NCBI GenBank assembly: GCA_964036195.1
Contig: OZ038451.1
Coordinates: 27,607,927-27,671,926 of the forward strand
From: Sphaerolaimus hirsutus
Lineage: Eukaryota; Nematoda; Chromadorea; Monhysterida; Sphaerolaimidae
Length of the DNA: 64,000 nucleotides
Reading direction: 5' to 3'
Part shown: positions 36,201 to 46,448 of the stretch, in pieces
Position numbering within the stretch: position 1 is the stretch's first letter
Layout of the letters: every line of letters starts with the position of its first letter
Position numbers and translations under genes: made by a program
The notes under the pieces: generated by a model
Seen by the model: the letters and a program-made list of their open reading frames with translations, nothing else
What the model was told of the DNA's origin: nothing
Database searches by the model: none

Positions 36201-39200
36201 AAAATTTTGAATTCAGAAAACGTTCCCGCTTTGTATTTATTCAGATCCAGCCGACGCTTGGATGGCATCATGCCAAAAAACTCAACTACACTTTGACGGG
36301 GGTTTGAATTGTGCGGGCACAATTGAATAGTTTCATTCCGTATATGCGTAAGCACGAGTCACCAAAACAGAGTTCTACGGGTTGGATACAGCGTGCATGA
36401 TATGACATCATGCGACTCATTGTATAGTATCATGTCTGCCGACTATACATATTTCCGGGAAAGTCCGTATAATTCATAGACAACCTGGGGCGGGTACACT
36501 GCCAAGCCCTGTGAAATACTGTAAATGAAAAATGTCATGCAACGTGTCAAAAGTCATGTAAACTTCTTGAACTACCCCCACCCCACCATATCAATGGGCC
36601 AATTCCCCTGGGCCACATGCTCACTCCTTGTCACATGCTTGGGGCTGTCCATGTGCGTGCCTGTGTGCGTCACCATGTAGATCGTCTCGTAGAACACGTA
36701 GGCTGGATCCATGCCTGGCGGAGCGCTGATCATGCCTGGGGGGGGGTATTTTGATTTTGGGGGGGGGGGGTATTTGTGTTGTTGCTTGCGTTATTTTGAT
36801 AATTTTGTTCAAAAATTGTCGGGTTTACACTTCTCATTTCTGACGGATACGGTAAATATTGACAGATTCACACACTTTCGGTTGTCCAATTGAAGGTCTA
36901 ACTAAACTAGTGATGGTAAAAGCGCCAGGCGACAAACTTGCAAAGTGAGTTCAGTTGTGTGGGTGGGAGTGCAATTGTTGCATTCCCAGGTCACCTGAGC
37001 TTGATATGTGCGTTGTGCAGTCAGTCAAGCAAAATTTGACAGATGCATGTTGCTTATGCATGAGCCAGCTGCTCCATATTAGTCAATAGTCACGTTTGTT
37101 CTGCTCAACATTCACCCACATTTTTTTACTCTATCCGTAATTTCCGTTTTCCGTTTCCGTTTTCCGCAGACAAATTTTTTCCGTTTTCCGGCTGCTGAAA
37201 TTTTTTTCCGTTTTCCGTTCCATTTTCTGCCAACTTATTTCCTTTTCATTTTTCCAGCTAATTTTCCGTTTTCCAGCTAAATTTTCAGTTTTTCTGCTCT
37301 TCATCCGTTTTCTGGCTCAATTTCCAGTTTTTCCGCCTTTTTCCCATCTTCCGCCTCCATTTTTGTTTTTCCGCCTCATTTTACCTTTTTCTGGCTCAAC
37401 TTTCTGTTTTCTGTTCCAGCCAAACTCGTAAACATTCATGCATATTGTTAATTATGTAAAAAAATTCTGTTTCCTGCAAAATTTCAGCAAATTTTTTCCA
37501 GTTCCAGCAAAATTTCAGGAAATTTTCACCGTTTTCTGGCAAAATTTCCATGCATATTTCATTTTTCCATTTCCATCGGCCCCTTTTTCCGTTTTCCGGC
37601 CACTGAAATTTTTTTACGTTTCCGTTTTCCGCCAAGTGCAAATTTTATTCCGTTTTCCGGCCACTGATATTTTTTTACCGTTTCTGTTTTCCGTAAAAAA
37701 AATTTTTTTGACACCCTAGTGGTGACCTTCTCAGCCATTGGGGAAAAGGTGTAGGTACGTGTGAAACGCCTTGCGTTCAAGACAGCGCGTTTCACATTTT
37801 CATGTGAAACGCATAGAATGAAACGCGTTGGGAACTTAACGCGTTGCACCTCTGCGGCCAGCCTGGTGGACGCGTCAGCAAGCTTTGAATTTTGATGGGA
37901 ACAAGTTCTAGATTGATTGATTGATTGAACAAGGGACAATTGATTCTATCTCTAACAGACTAGATAAATTTCCTGCGCCTAACTCGTAAATTTCATATTT
38001 TGGACATGTCGAATTTTTACCTAAATTAGGTAGGTGGACTTTTGCATTTTCCCCAAACATGTCAAATTTGACACTATCGTATATAGGCATGTGATGTCAA
38101 AAAATTATGTAAAATTGTCTAAGATGGGAGTAGCCCCAGATGATGTTTCCGGACTTTACTAGAAATTTTCATATTTTGGACTTGTCGACTTGTAGCATTG
38201 GACGCCTCAATTGGTTGTCAACTAGTGGGTGTGGGAGTGTGACTTTTGAGTTCCCACTGTTTCTAATCCAAACTGACATGTGGGTTGCTATGCTTCATTA
38301 TTTAGAAAACTCATTTACAACAGTAAAGGTTTACAATAAAGGTGGTAGTGTAGGTTGACACTCAATTGTGTGGCAATGTTTTTTCATACTTGGTTCTTTG
38401 GAAAATATTTATTTATAGCCTGATTTTCACATATTCACCTAAAATTACACTTTAATTCTATTCTTAGAAGGATTTCTATCTCCAAATTGACACGCAAGCG
38501 TACCACATTTTTACTTAATTGAGTTCATTGTGAATAGCATAAATCCACTGTGTGAACTTTCCATCAGATACTTCTATAATGGTGGTTCATTTAGAGCTAA
38601 TTGTTTCATCACGAAAATTCTGTCAGTCAGGAAAACAGAGTTGTTAAAGTAATGGTACTTTTGAAAGAGTAAGTGTAACCGTAAATACACTTTCCTAATT
38701 TTCATTTTTTATACTTAAGTGTAAGGTGTTTTTAAAATACCGATGAAAGCGTGTAAAAGCGTAAGCATAAAATTTGCTGGAAAGGGCTTTCACTGTTGAA
38801 AATCAGAAACTGTTTTCACTCCTATCAATCAATGATCAATTAATAAATCATGTATACTCGGTGGACAGAACACCTACCTAGTATGGAAACCTACCATAAT
38901 TGAATGAATAAAATCTTGTGATAAATTTCCTAATCCATTATTCCATAGTAAAAGTGGTGAAAAACTGTATAATTTTGCTCCATTATTCAGATGGGTTATG
39001 GTGGGTTTTCATACTAAGTGTGAAAAAACATACATATGAGTACATATAACGCCGGGTATACATGCATTATTTAAAAATATTTATTGTCATTTATTTCAGA
39101 CTGTAACAAATTTAGCAGCATGAATTTGCCTGATAATGATGCTTTTCACCGTGTTAATGTTTTGCTGGTGAAGCAATGTGACACTCTGGTGTTTACATGC

Positions 39201-39856
39201 AAGAACGGACTGCAAAAGTCAAACCAGTTGTATTGTGTCCAGCTAATGAATTTCAATTGGTTTTGTCCTTTTTAACACAAGAAAAAATACCACAAATAGA
39301 AACTGTGAAACTATAGAATAAATGCCACAAATACTGATCAAAGGTTGGATAGAATCTTGCTAGTTTTTACATTTGGCATGTTTTGTACATTCAGTGGACA
39401 ACTGCAAGTGCCACATTTTATTTGTAAATGACCCTGTTTTATGCTTTCTCAAAAGCAAAAAGCAGGACAATCTGAAAAAATATTACACTTTCTGTACCTG
39501 GGTATTTTCCCCAGGAAAGACTAACAAAGTGTAAGGTAATTTTCTGAAAGCATAATCATAGATGTAAATACCCAACCCAAATAAACAGGTATTTTGGGTA
39601 AGCATAAATACACTTTCGCAACTGCAGGAAAACAGCAAGTCCCCACTAGAAAATGTGAAAATTGCCCTGTATTGTGTGAAAACAGGATAAAATTTGCTCA
39701 CTGTCTGTTATTTCACGTGACAAATGCTCGGCTTCGTCTAATTTCATCACGCTAGTAGTCAATTGGTGTCTATCAAGCCACAGATGAATAAACGAGTTTT
39801 TCCGCTGTATAAGGGCAATAACATTGTAAAAAATTCCGGGAGATTTGGGTTTTTAA

Positions 39857-39887
<31 letters not shown>

Positions 39888-41922
39888 TATTTCATATTTT
39901 TCAAACAATGTTTCTGGGATTTTGCACAGAGAGATTTAATGATATTTTCTGCAAAATCTGGAAGGTTTGCAATTTTTTGGACAAAGACAAACCAGCAAGA
40001 ACTTATGCAGATATTTCAAAGTTACACATTCTGGTGGTAATTTTTCAAACATCTTTCATTTGGACAATTTGGGATGAATAGAAATGATATATTTCGTTGA
40101 ATAAATATTTTTGAAAATCTTCAAAAAGAAAATATAATTTAATATAAATACCGGGAAAGGCCTATAAATAAAATAAACAAAGAAGTATAAGACTTTTTGC
40201 TTTTTATAAAATATTATGAAAAAAATAACTAATAAAAATAAAAATTAATAATAACTGAAAACAGATAAAAGGTTTTTGAATGCTAACTGTGATGTCTACA
40301 GTGGATATTTACTAGTATTAATTCTGATGATAGGGACATCTTTTAACAGCAGCAATATAAATTGTCAGTCGCAGCAAAACTTTAGTAAACATGTCTTAAA
40401 GCCATCATTATTATAATCGGCACTTGTGTTCACTGTAACAAGTAAACTTGAAAACTAACAAACATTTAAATAAACATAGAAATTTACATGCCATTCAACT
40501 TAACTTGTCACTTACGTGAAAAATTATGTACCAGAGATGTCCAAATTACTGGGGGGTTTCAAACTGTATGTAAATGTAAAATAATTTGTTTTTACTCACC
40601 CATCCTTGAGTACAGACTTATGACTATGAGTAAATGTGAGAAAAAATATTTGTTTCCAGGACATTGTGAAACCGAGTACTTTTTTCAAAGAAAATTTAAA
40701 AGCAGGTACTTTTCCCATGGAAAATGTAAAAGTGAGTACTTTCTAGATTTTACACTGGAAGACATAAGATAACATATGTGTTTTTAAATTCAATCCAAGC
40801 TCCCCTGAAGATACATAACAGTGTAGTCACTTACTGCTTGTTTTGTTGTTGTTGTTTTTACTTCTCTACTTCCGCAATTTACTCCAGTACGCATTTGAGT
40901 TACCAGCTCAATATAAAGTGTCCTTAATCACGTTCACAAACCCAATAACACCTGTCCAGTGCTACTGGGCCATTTAGCACGTTCACAAACCCAATTATTT
41001 AGCAGTAATATATATTAAATAACAAATGAATCATTACAAATAAATACCGTAAATTTCCTCGAAATACCCCCAGGGGGTTTATTTTTTTAGAGTGGAAATT
41101 TTTAGGGGGTATTTAGCGGGGGCTTATTCGAGGGGGGTTATTATTTCATCAGAAATTTTCACGAAATTCATAGTAAAGAGTACGCTATTATATACACAAA
41201 ACTGTAATCAACGTGTTCAAGTAGGGACATGCATATTTGGATATATCAACGTCCATCGCTACGCAAACTGCGATGCAAACTGCAACCAATATACCTACCT
41301 ATATACATCATGTACATTGCATACATGATGTACATAATTCCAGGCGGGGGTATTTCGAGTCACATCAAAAAATGGGTGTGTGATGCGCGGTGAAGTGTCC
41401 TGAAGTGACTTCACGCAGACGCGCAATGTTGACGTGAAGACACTTCACTGCATTCCAGATGCTTCACGGCACTTCACGAACCATGCAAAGTATGCTGCAA
41501 AGGTTCGTGAAGTGCACTTCACAAATTTCGGTCTTCGTGAAGCTAGGTGAAGTTAGTGGAAGACACTTCACCGAAAACTTCGTGAAGTGTGTGGAAGTGA
41601 GTGGAAGTGTCTTCACAGAGCGCACTTCCACACACTTCACGAACCCATTTTTTGCTGTAAGTGGGGGGTCTATAATTTCCCAGCTCAAAAACACCTGGGG
41701 GTATTTCGAGGAAATACGGTAATTAAAAGTAAAAACAATCAACCAACCTTTTTGAATAGGCACCGTCTTAAATGGGTTCTCTTCATATTTTTGAATCGGG
41801 TACATCATGGCATTTTCATTTAAAGGGTGGGTCAAATCGAGCATGGAACATTTTTTCGTCAAAAAAGGAATACCCTTTATTATTGGCAGCGTGACAACAA
41901 CGAAATATAGCGAATGATGCAT
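30222..41922 (-). CDS. Cyclase-family metal hydrolase (kynurenine formamidase-like), complete six-exon gene
   Basis: Exons 41922-41744, 36725-36587, 34100-34011, 33476-33311, 30843-30725 and 30407-30222 join with matching phases into a predicted 292-residue protein, near the usual family length. It starts MHHSLYFVVVTLP, a possible weak signal peptide, then LDLTHPLNENAMMYP typical of the family N-terminus. Exon 2 has the diagnostic metal-binding motif HTGTHMDSPKH (pattern HxGTHxDxPxH). Exon 3 has IPIHKLIGEACVIDI, exon 4 VIIVRTGRYQYW, exon 5 GIASDT..SFD and NSVHA, and exon 6 GIENLANLGELP and GSPIRVFAYG, all in family order. Known relatives (PF04199: bacterial-type kynurenine formamidase, isatin hydrolase) hydrolyse amide or lactam bonds using a bivalent metal; the exact substrate is inference. 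The exon 1 donor (GTTGAT) is weak and was chosen because it preserves phase. Introns hold many transposons. Confidence 0.88.
30509..30675. repeat. 167-bp near-perfect hairpin in cyclase intron 5
   Basis: A 45-base arm starting AACACACACACTAGTTTACC (30509-30553) is followed at 30631-30675 by its exact or near-exact complement. The inner loop also pairs partly (AAACTGTTTT with AAAACAGTTT, CAGTACGAA with TTCGTACTG). Confidence 0.9.
30906..32208. mobile_element. Composite family P element with inserted DNA
   Basis: The left end CCGTGTTTCCTCGAAATACCC is preceded by TA, and the candidate right end is GGTAATTCGAGGTAATATGG near 32207. The interior is far longer than other family members and includes the family R foldback element 31197-31629, plus GGGGAGTTATTCAAGG-type words near 31880-31990. 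Assigning both ends to one element is an inference. Confidence 0.45.
31197..31629. mobile_element. Foldback element family R, copy 2
   Basis: Ends ATGCTGCGAT..TTACAGCTCGGG and CCCGAGCTGTAATCGCAGCAT match the 100-bp copy at 13075. A second inner inverted repeat (GTGTCCAAAGCTCAT with ATGAGCTTTGGACAC, about 31338 and 31493-31510) makes the whole block foldable. Confidence 0.85.
32675..33263. mobile_element. hAT-like element (family F, TTCCG-rich, ends TAGGGTGTCAAA), copy 1
   Basis: Starts TAGGGTGTCAAATTTCCG and ends TTTTGACACCCTA. Flanking octamers ATCGCTCC (32667-32674) and ATCGCACC (33264-33271) match at 7 of 8 positions. The body consists of TTTTCCGTTTTCCG-type repeats. It lies in cyclase intron 4, about 50 bp downstream of exon 33476-33311. 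Confidence 0.85.
34244..34650. repeat. Foldback repeat in cyclase intron 2
   Basis: GGTGCCGGTTCCGCAAAATG at the left pairs with CATTTTGCGGAACTGGCCCC at the right. Inner words such as CGCTTTTGCCAATTCACTTG pair with CAAGTGAATTGACAAAAGCG. It has the structure of a foldback transposon but no target duplication was identified. Confidence 0.7.
34839..35911. mobile_element. hAT-like element family F, copy 2, carrying a coding-like cargo
   Basis: Starts TAGGGTGTCAAAAATTTTTC and ends GGAAATTTGACACCCTA. It is bounded by identical octamers GTCGTGAA at 34831-34838 and 35912-35919. The arms (34839-35030 and 35600-35911) are GGAAAACGG repeats. The middle (about 35040-35590) is unrelated and contains a minus-strand coding-like fragment, described separately. 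Confidence 0.88.
35060..35535 (-). pseudogene. Captured coding-like fragment inside a hAT-like element
   Basis: On the minus strand one frame reads for about 75 codons (including KMFAADGSILLGNPNYLASL) until a stop near 35325. A second frame then continues as LPNGQALMQHIKESAAEVQV up to about 35130. The switch occurs around a C run near 35336-35341, suggesting a small indel. Composition is protein-like, in contrast to the surrounding repeats. I do not recognise the family. Because the 8-bp duplication encloses the whole unit, the fragment travelled with the element or arose by capture. An unrelated host exon spanned by coincident arms is the alternative. Confidence 0.5.
37133..37720. mobile_element. 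Family F TTCCG-rich element, truncated at its left end
   Basis: The right end TTTTTTTGACACCCTAG matches the family, and the body shares long TTCCG text with 32675-33263. No TAGGGTGTCA start is visible, so the left end is truncated or diverged. It lies in cyclase intron 1. Confidence 0.7.
38636..39624. mobile_element. hAT-like element family H, copy 2
   Basis: Starts CAGAGTTGTTAAAGTAATGG and ends TTTCGCAACTG, with identical octamers CAGGAAAA at 38628-38635 and 39625-39632. Its 989 bp include diverged interior DNA; a 63-codon open frame at 39084-39275 has no transposase features. It lies in cyclase intron 1. Confidence 0.85.
39625..41044. other. Intron DNA, no gene recognised
   Basis: AT-rich part of cyclase intron 1. 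Contains a TA microsatellite (39858-39890) and, at 40600-40770, text similar to the interior of family H elements (GGAAAATGTAAAAG, TTTTACACTGGAAGACATAA), so it is probably a diverged family H remnant. Confidence 0.5.
41045..41721. mobile_element. Family P MITE split by a nested family G MITE
   Basis: The outer ends CCGTAAATTTCCTCGAAATACC and GGTATTTCGAGGAAATACGG are flanked by TA. The 299-bp family G element (41361-41659) is inserted inside. The unit ends 22 bp 3' of the cyclase exon 1 donor region, at the very start of intron 1. Confidence 0.8.
41361..41659. mobile_element. MITE family G, copy 2 (nested)
   Basis: Ends CACATCAAAAAATGGG and CCCATTTTTTGCTGTA, flanked by AGT on both sides, consistent with a 3-bp target duplication as in copy 1. 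The interior consists of GTGAAGTG/CACTTCAC words in both orientations. Confidence 0.85.
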
Positions 41923-42123
41923 TTTTGACAAGATTTTGTTTGTTTGCAAACTGGTTTATGGGTTCTGTTCGGTGCCCGGACACTTGTGAGATCCTTCCCG
42001 GTGTCATTTCGGTTTGCGAAATTATGATTACCGTATTTGATGGAATACAATGTTTTCTTTGAACGTTTTTATGCGCGCGAAATGTGAGTATAATAATCGT
42101 AGGTTTACGGTGCTTCTGTTCGG

Positions 42124-42615
42124 CAGAGTTGTTAGAATTACTGAACTTTTTTAAAAAGTACATGTGAATGTAAGTATTTAATTATCTTTTACTCACCAAA
42201 AAGTATAGAAAATGTAAAATACTTTTATACTCGTACTCATGCGTAAATGTGAGTAAAATACTTTTTTTCCAGGAAAATGTAAAAGCGAGTATTTTCCCCT
42301 GGAAAATGTAAAAACTACTACTTTTTACATGTGGGAGTGAGTTTTACACTGGAAGACATAAAAGATGTCGTTTTTCAGTGATTATTTAGTATTTTTTAGA
42401 AAAATGATATTATTTCTTCAAAATTTTCTTCATATAGCAACAGAAAATCGTGAATTTTGCAACAAAAATACATTTTCTCTGTACGCGTGTACTTTTAAAA
42501 TGTACGCGTAAAAGTGAGTACATTACTTTTTGAAAAAGTACCTGTAAATGTATTTACCGTGCGCGTACGCGTATTTTTCGAGCAAATGTACGTATTATAC
42601 ATTTTAACAACTGTG
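42124..42615. mobile_element. hAT-like element family H, copy 3
   Basis: Starts CAGAGTTGTTAGAATTACTG and ends ATTTTAACAACTGTG. Identical octamers CTGTTCGG flank it (42116-42123 and 42616-42623). The body has TACTTTTTACATG and GTAAAAG repeats. It lies about 200 bp upstream of the cyclase start codon, where it could alter the promoter. Confidence 0.9.
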
Positions 42616-42928
42616 CTGTTCGGCAGACGTTCAAAACATCGGTCCCATCACACGTACTGTTGATTTGTTAGACAACTGTTCCGCTGCTGTTTCCAGTTGA
42701 ACTGACTGACTGAAGTAACTGACTGCTAAGTTTTCTATGAAATCTACCATATTGCGTCTGAATATCGAACTATATATTCAAGAAACGTTTTTCTCCAAAT
42801 TTTTACATTCGTGTCACTATCTGGGCTAATTTAGCACTAGGGATGGAATGGCGCCATAGGGATATACGGTACTTGCATTCCCTACGAGTAAATTTTTTGC
42901 ACAAATTTTCAATCAGCTTCCTTTATCG

Positions 42929-43460
42929 GCTATTTACACAGGTCCCGGCCGGGGACCGGGACCCGGCAAAAAATAATTTTTTTCAAAAATGAATAACTGG
43001 CGTGTATGGGTTGTTTGCATGTTAATTAGGTGAATTATCACCAAATTAGCATGCACAAAATTTTTGCGAGACGGTGACATGCGCTGATGCAAATTTTTTT
43101 TGGGGGGTGTATAGTTTTTTTCCGATTTGTCTCAAATGTGGCATGTGTGTACTCCTTCGTTTACTGAGTACACATGCCAAATTTTAGCTCAGCACCGTTA
43201 ACGTTTATCATTTTATTCACACTTCAATTTTTTTCGATCACTGTATTTTTGTATAGTGATCGAAATTCTGCCGGGGTCCGGTCCCCGGCAACGTCAAAAT
43301 GGCCCCGACCGGGGTCAAATGTCCCTGGTGAGAAAAATTTTTTTTCAGTAAACAAAGAATTTTAGTCCCCGACCGGGGACGTTTGTCCCCGGCAGGGGAC
43401 TAAAAATTTGTCCCCTGTCGGGGACAAACGTCCCCGGTCGGGGACCAAAATTCTTGGCGC
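42929..43460. mobile_element. Family T GGGGAC foldback element, copy 3
   Basis: Starts GGCTATTTACACAGGTCCCGG, the complement of the right end of the copy at 23128, and ends in tandem GGGGAC/GTCCCC palindromes (43360-43445). A GGCGCC foldback remnant follows at about 43455-43530. No protein-coding signal. Confidence 0.7.
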
Positions 43461-43932
43461 CGCAATGGGAAAAGTGCCATGGCGCTTTTGGCGCTCGGCG
43501 CCGAAGCTCTGGCACTTTTTACATCACTATCTGTACAATGCAGAACACACGTTAAAAGTGATGATCATGGATGGTTTTAGTAAAATTCTTTTTACTAAAA
43601 TTGTATTTTATTTTTATTAAAATTGTATTTTATTTTTATTTTATTCATGTTTCAGTTTATTTTATTTTATTTTATTCTGAAATGTCATTAATAAAATAAA
43701 ATGAAACCATTTTACAAAAATTTTACAAATATTTTACAAAAATTTTACAAAAAATCTAAAATCTTGGATGCAAGGCCATAAAACAATGTGCACGCTAAAA
43801 GCATACAGATGACTACAAAAAAATTTTTATGTAGACTTGTGACATTGGTTTATGTAGGTATCTTGAATTTTGACCCCACAGGGGCCGGATAGATCTGCAG
43901 CTATTTTGCTCCTCGCGAGGGAAGATCGTGAA

Positions 43933-44388
43933 TACCGTATTACCTCGAATTATCCCCCCCTTGAATTAACCCCCCCCTCGAATTAACCCCCCCTCAAAAT
44001 CGGCTGGGGAAATAATAAACCCCCCCCTCGAAATACCCCCCCCCTTCGGAATGATGTACGTCATGTACATAACAAATACGCCATGTATGCAATGTACATG
44101 ATGTAATTTACTGTTTATTTGTATTGCAGCTACACATGGACATGTTTGTGTAGCTAATCTACGTTTTTATGTCCAAATATATCTTGTTTGGACACATTTA
44201 TTACCTGTTTTGGGCATGCAAATGCCTACTATTTACTACGATCCTTACGAAAATTTCTGACGAAATAATAAGACCCCCCCTCGAATAAACCCCCCCCCTC
44301 GAATAAACCCCCCCTCGAATTAACCCCCCCTCAAATTTTGCTGGCGAAATAATAAACCCCCATGGGGGTATTTCGAGGTAATACGGTA
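43933..44388. mobile_element. Family P MITE with internal TTATTT/foldback DNA
   Basis: Ends CCGTATTACCTCGAATTATCC and GGTATTTCGAGGTAATACGG, both bordered by TA. Four or more C runs separated by CTCGAATAAA words are present near both ends. Confidence 0.8.
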
Positions 44389-46448
44389 ATTTGTTATTTG
44401 GGGGGGGGGGCTTGCGGGGTTAATATATAGGCTTTTTCATGGTATGGAACGAAGTAAATGGGAAAAAATCACATAGATTAGTTATTTTTGAGGTAACAAT
44501 ATATTAAAAATGTGAAAATTTGCGATTTTGAGCAAAAATCACAAGAATGAAAGCATCAGTTCTGCAAATTGGCAGCTAGAATCTTGAACAAGAGGATAGA
44601 AAACTTTTTATAGAATTTTACAGACACTCAAGTTTCTGTAAAATTTTACTAAAATTGTACAAATTCGAATTTTTGTACAATTTTACTAAAATTTTACAAA
44701 AATTCGAATTTTAGTAAAATTGTATTTTTATTTTATTTATTTTCCATTTTATTTTATTTTATTTTATTCTCCAATTTTCTATTTTATTTGTATTTTATTT
44801 GTATTTTTTTCTGAGATTTTTCCAACCCTAGCGAAGGGCTTATGTGTATATACAGTCAAATATATACGCCTATAAACACATACATCTACGTAAATGTTTG
44901 ATTTTTCTACGTCTGCGTATGCGGAATTGTCGAAAATTTCTGGCGAAAAAATAGACCGCCCCCTCGAATAAACCCCCCCTCGAATTATCCCCCCTTCAAA
45001 CTTTGCTGGCGAAATAATAAACCCCCTGGGGCTATGTCGAGGTAATACGGTAATGTTAAAAAAACAACAGAAATTTTCATGCGTCAGATTTTGTTTGTTC
45101 TACACTATCAGAACTGAAGGCGCCGAGTTTTTCTCATTTTCTCATCCGATTTTTCCATAATCCTCTCAGAGCTTCGGAGATGCGCTGCGGTACAAAAAGC
45201 ATTGCCCAGATTGTCTGTGAAATACTGGTTTGTTCCACCAAACTACCGTATTACCTCGACGACAATTTAGTACTGGAATTTCAAAAAATATCCGGCGAAA
45301 TAATAAGCCCCCCTCGAAATACCCCCCTCGTGTAACCCCCCCCCCCTCAAAACAATCACCCCCGGGAGGTATTTCGAGGAAATACGGTATGTGGAATTTC
45401 ATAAAATGACCTCCCTTGGTTACCTCCCCTCGTATTAACCCCCCTCAAAATTTGCTGGCGAAAAAATAAACCCCCATGGGGGTACTTCGAGGTAATGCGG
45501 TATACCTTCCTTGAGCGACACTTTAAGTCTAAACAAGCTGGTTAAACGGTCATTGAGTCATCCTTGAAAAATTACTGGCTATTTTTTTAATTTTAATTTT
45601 CATGCGCAAACTCTCATTATCATCATAAGTAATTAGCAAACATCTTTAATACGTAATACGTAGTCAACAAAGATTAAAAAATTGACTCATTATGTCGTCA
45701 TGGTAAATATTTACCTAACCTCTCCTATTATTTTATCTACACGTCCCCAGATAAAAAATTAGGCTTGCGAAGGATTTTTTTTGAAAAACTGACAGTAGTG
45801 CTCCGGCATAATTTTTACCAGACATTTATTGAAGGTATTCATTTACTTCTGGGTCATTTTTTTTTATTTTGCAGGTTGTTGTTTTCAGGTTGTTTGGTAA
45901 TAATTCATAGTTGTTAAAACGTATTTACGTTTACTCGATAATTACGGATACTCGAGTACTGCGTAGATACGTTTACGTTTCCTCGCGAAAAAATACCGGT
46001 ACTCATTTACTCGCGTACTTTTTGAAAGTACGCGAGTACAGAAAACATATCTTGAGGGAACAGAAAATGACAAACATAAGGCATCTTTTTGTATATCATA
46101 GTACGTTTTTTCTGAGAAAAATAATAACTTTTACGTTTTCTGTAAGAAAAATACCTGTTTTTTACGTTTTCTCCAGAATAAAAATCTGGTTTTTACCTTT
46201 TCCTTGAAAAAAGTATTTTACTCACGTTTTACGCAGTGTAGAAGTATTTTAAAAATACTTTACGTTTTCTGTACTCAGGGGTGAGTAAAAGAAAAATACT
46301 TTACGTTTAAGTTTACTTTAAAAAAAGTTCAGTACTTTTAACAACTCTGCATTAAATACGGAGAAATGCATCGCAAAACGCCACTATTGAATAGTTGACG
46401 TGCATTCACAACATCAATTAGCAATAATACAATTGTACGGAAGTTACA
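44389..46448. mobile_element. Cluster of family P copies and remnants
   Basis: Includes a 146-bp copy at 45244-45389 (TA CCGTATTACC...GGAAATACGG TA), partial copies around 44940-45055 and 45410-45505, ATTTTATTTTATTTT-rich DNA at 44640-44830 whose end CCAACCCTA resembles the hAT-like element at 52373, and a family H copy at about 45912-46344 (ends CATAGTTGTTAAAACG and TTTTAACAACTCTG; no matching octamers seen). A short minus-strand coding-like stretch at about 45130-45240 is too short to name. Confidence 0.6.

Larger units (their letters stand above)
34694..36447. mobile_element. TIR element with ends TATAGTCGGCAGACAT, split by a nested hAT-like element
   Basis: The left end TATAGTCGGCAGACATGAT (34694) and right end ATCATGTCTGCCGACTATA (36447) are inverted repeats. 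The element at 34839-35911 is inserted near its left end. Parts of the same terminal word recur at 48.9 and 49.5 kb. No coding capacity was identified. Confidence 0.65.
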
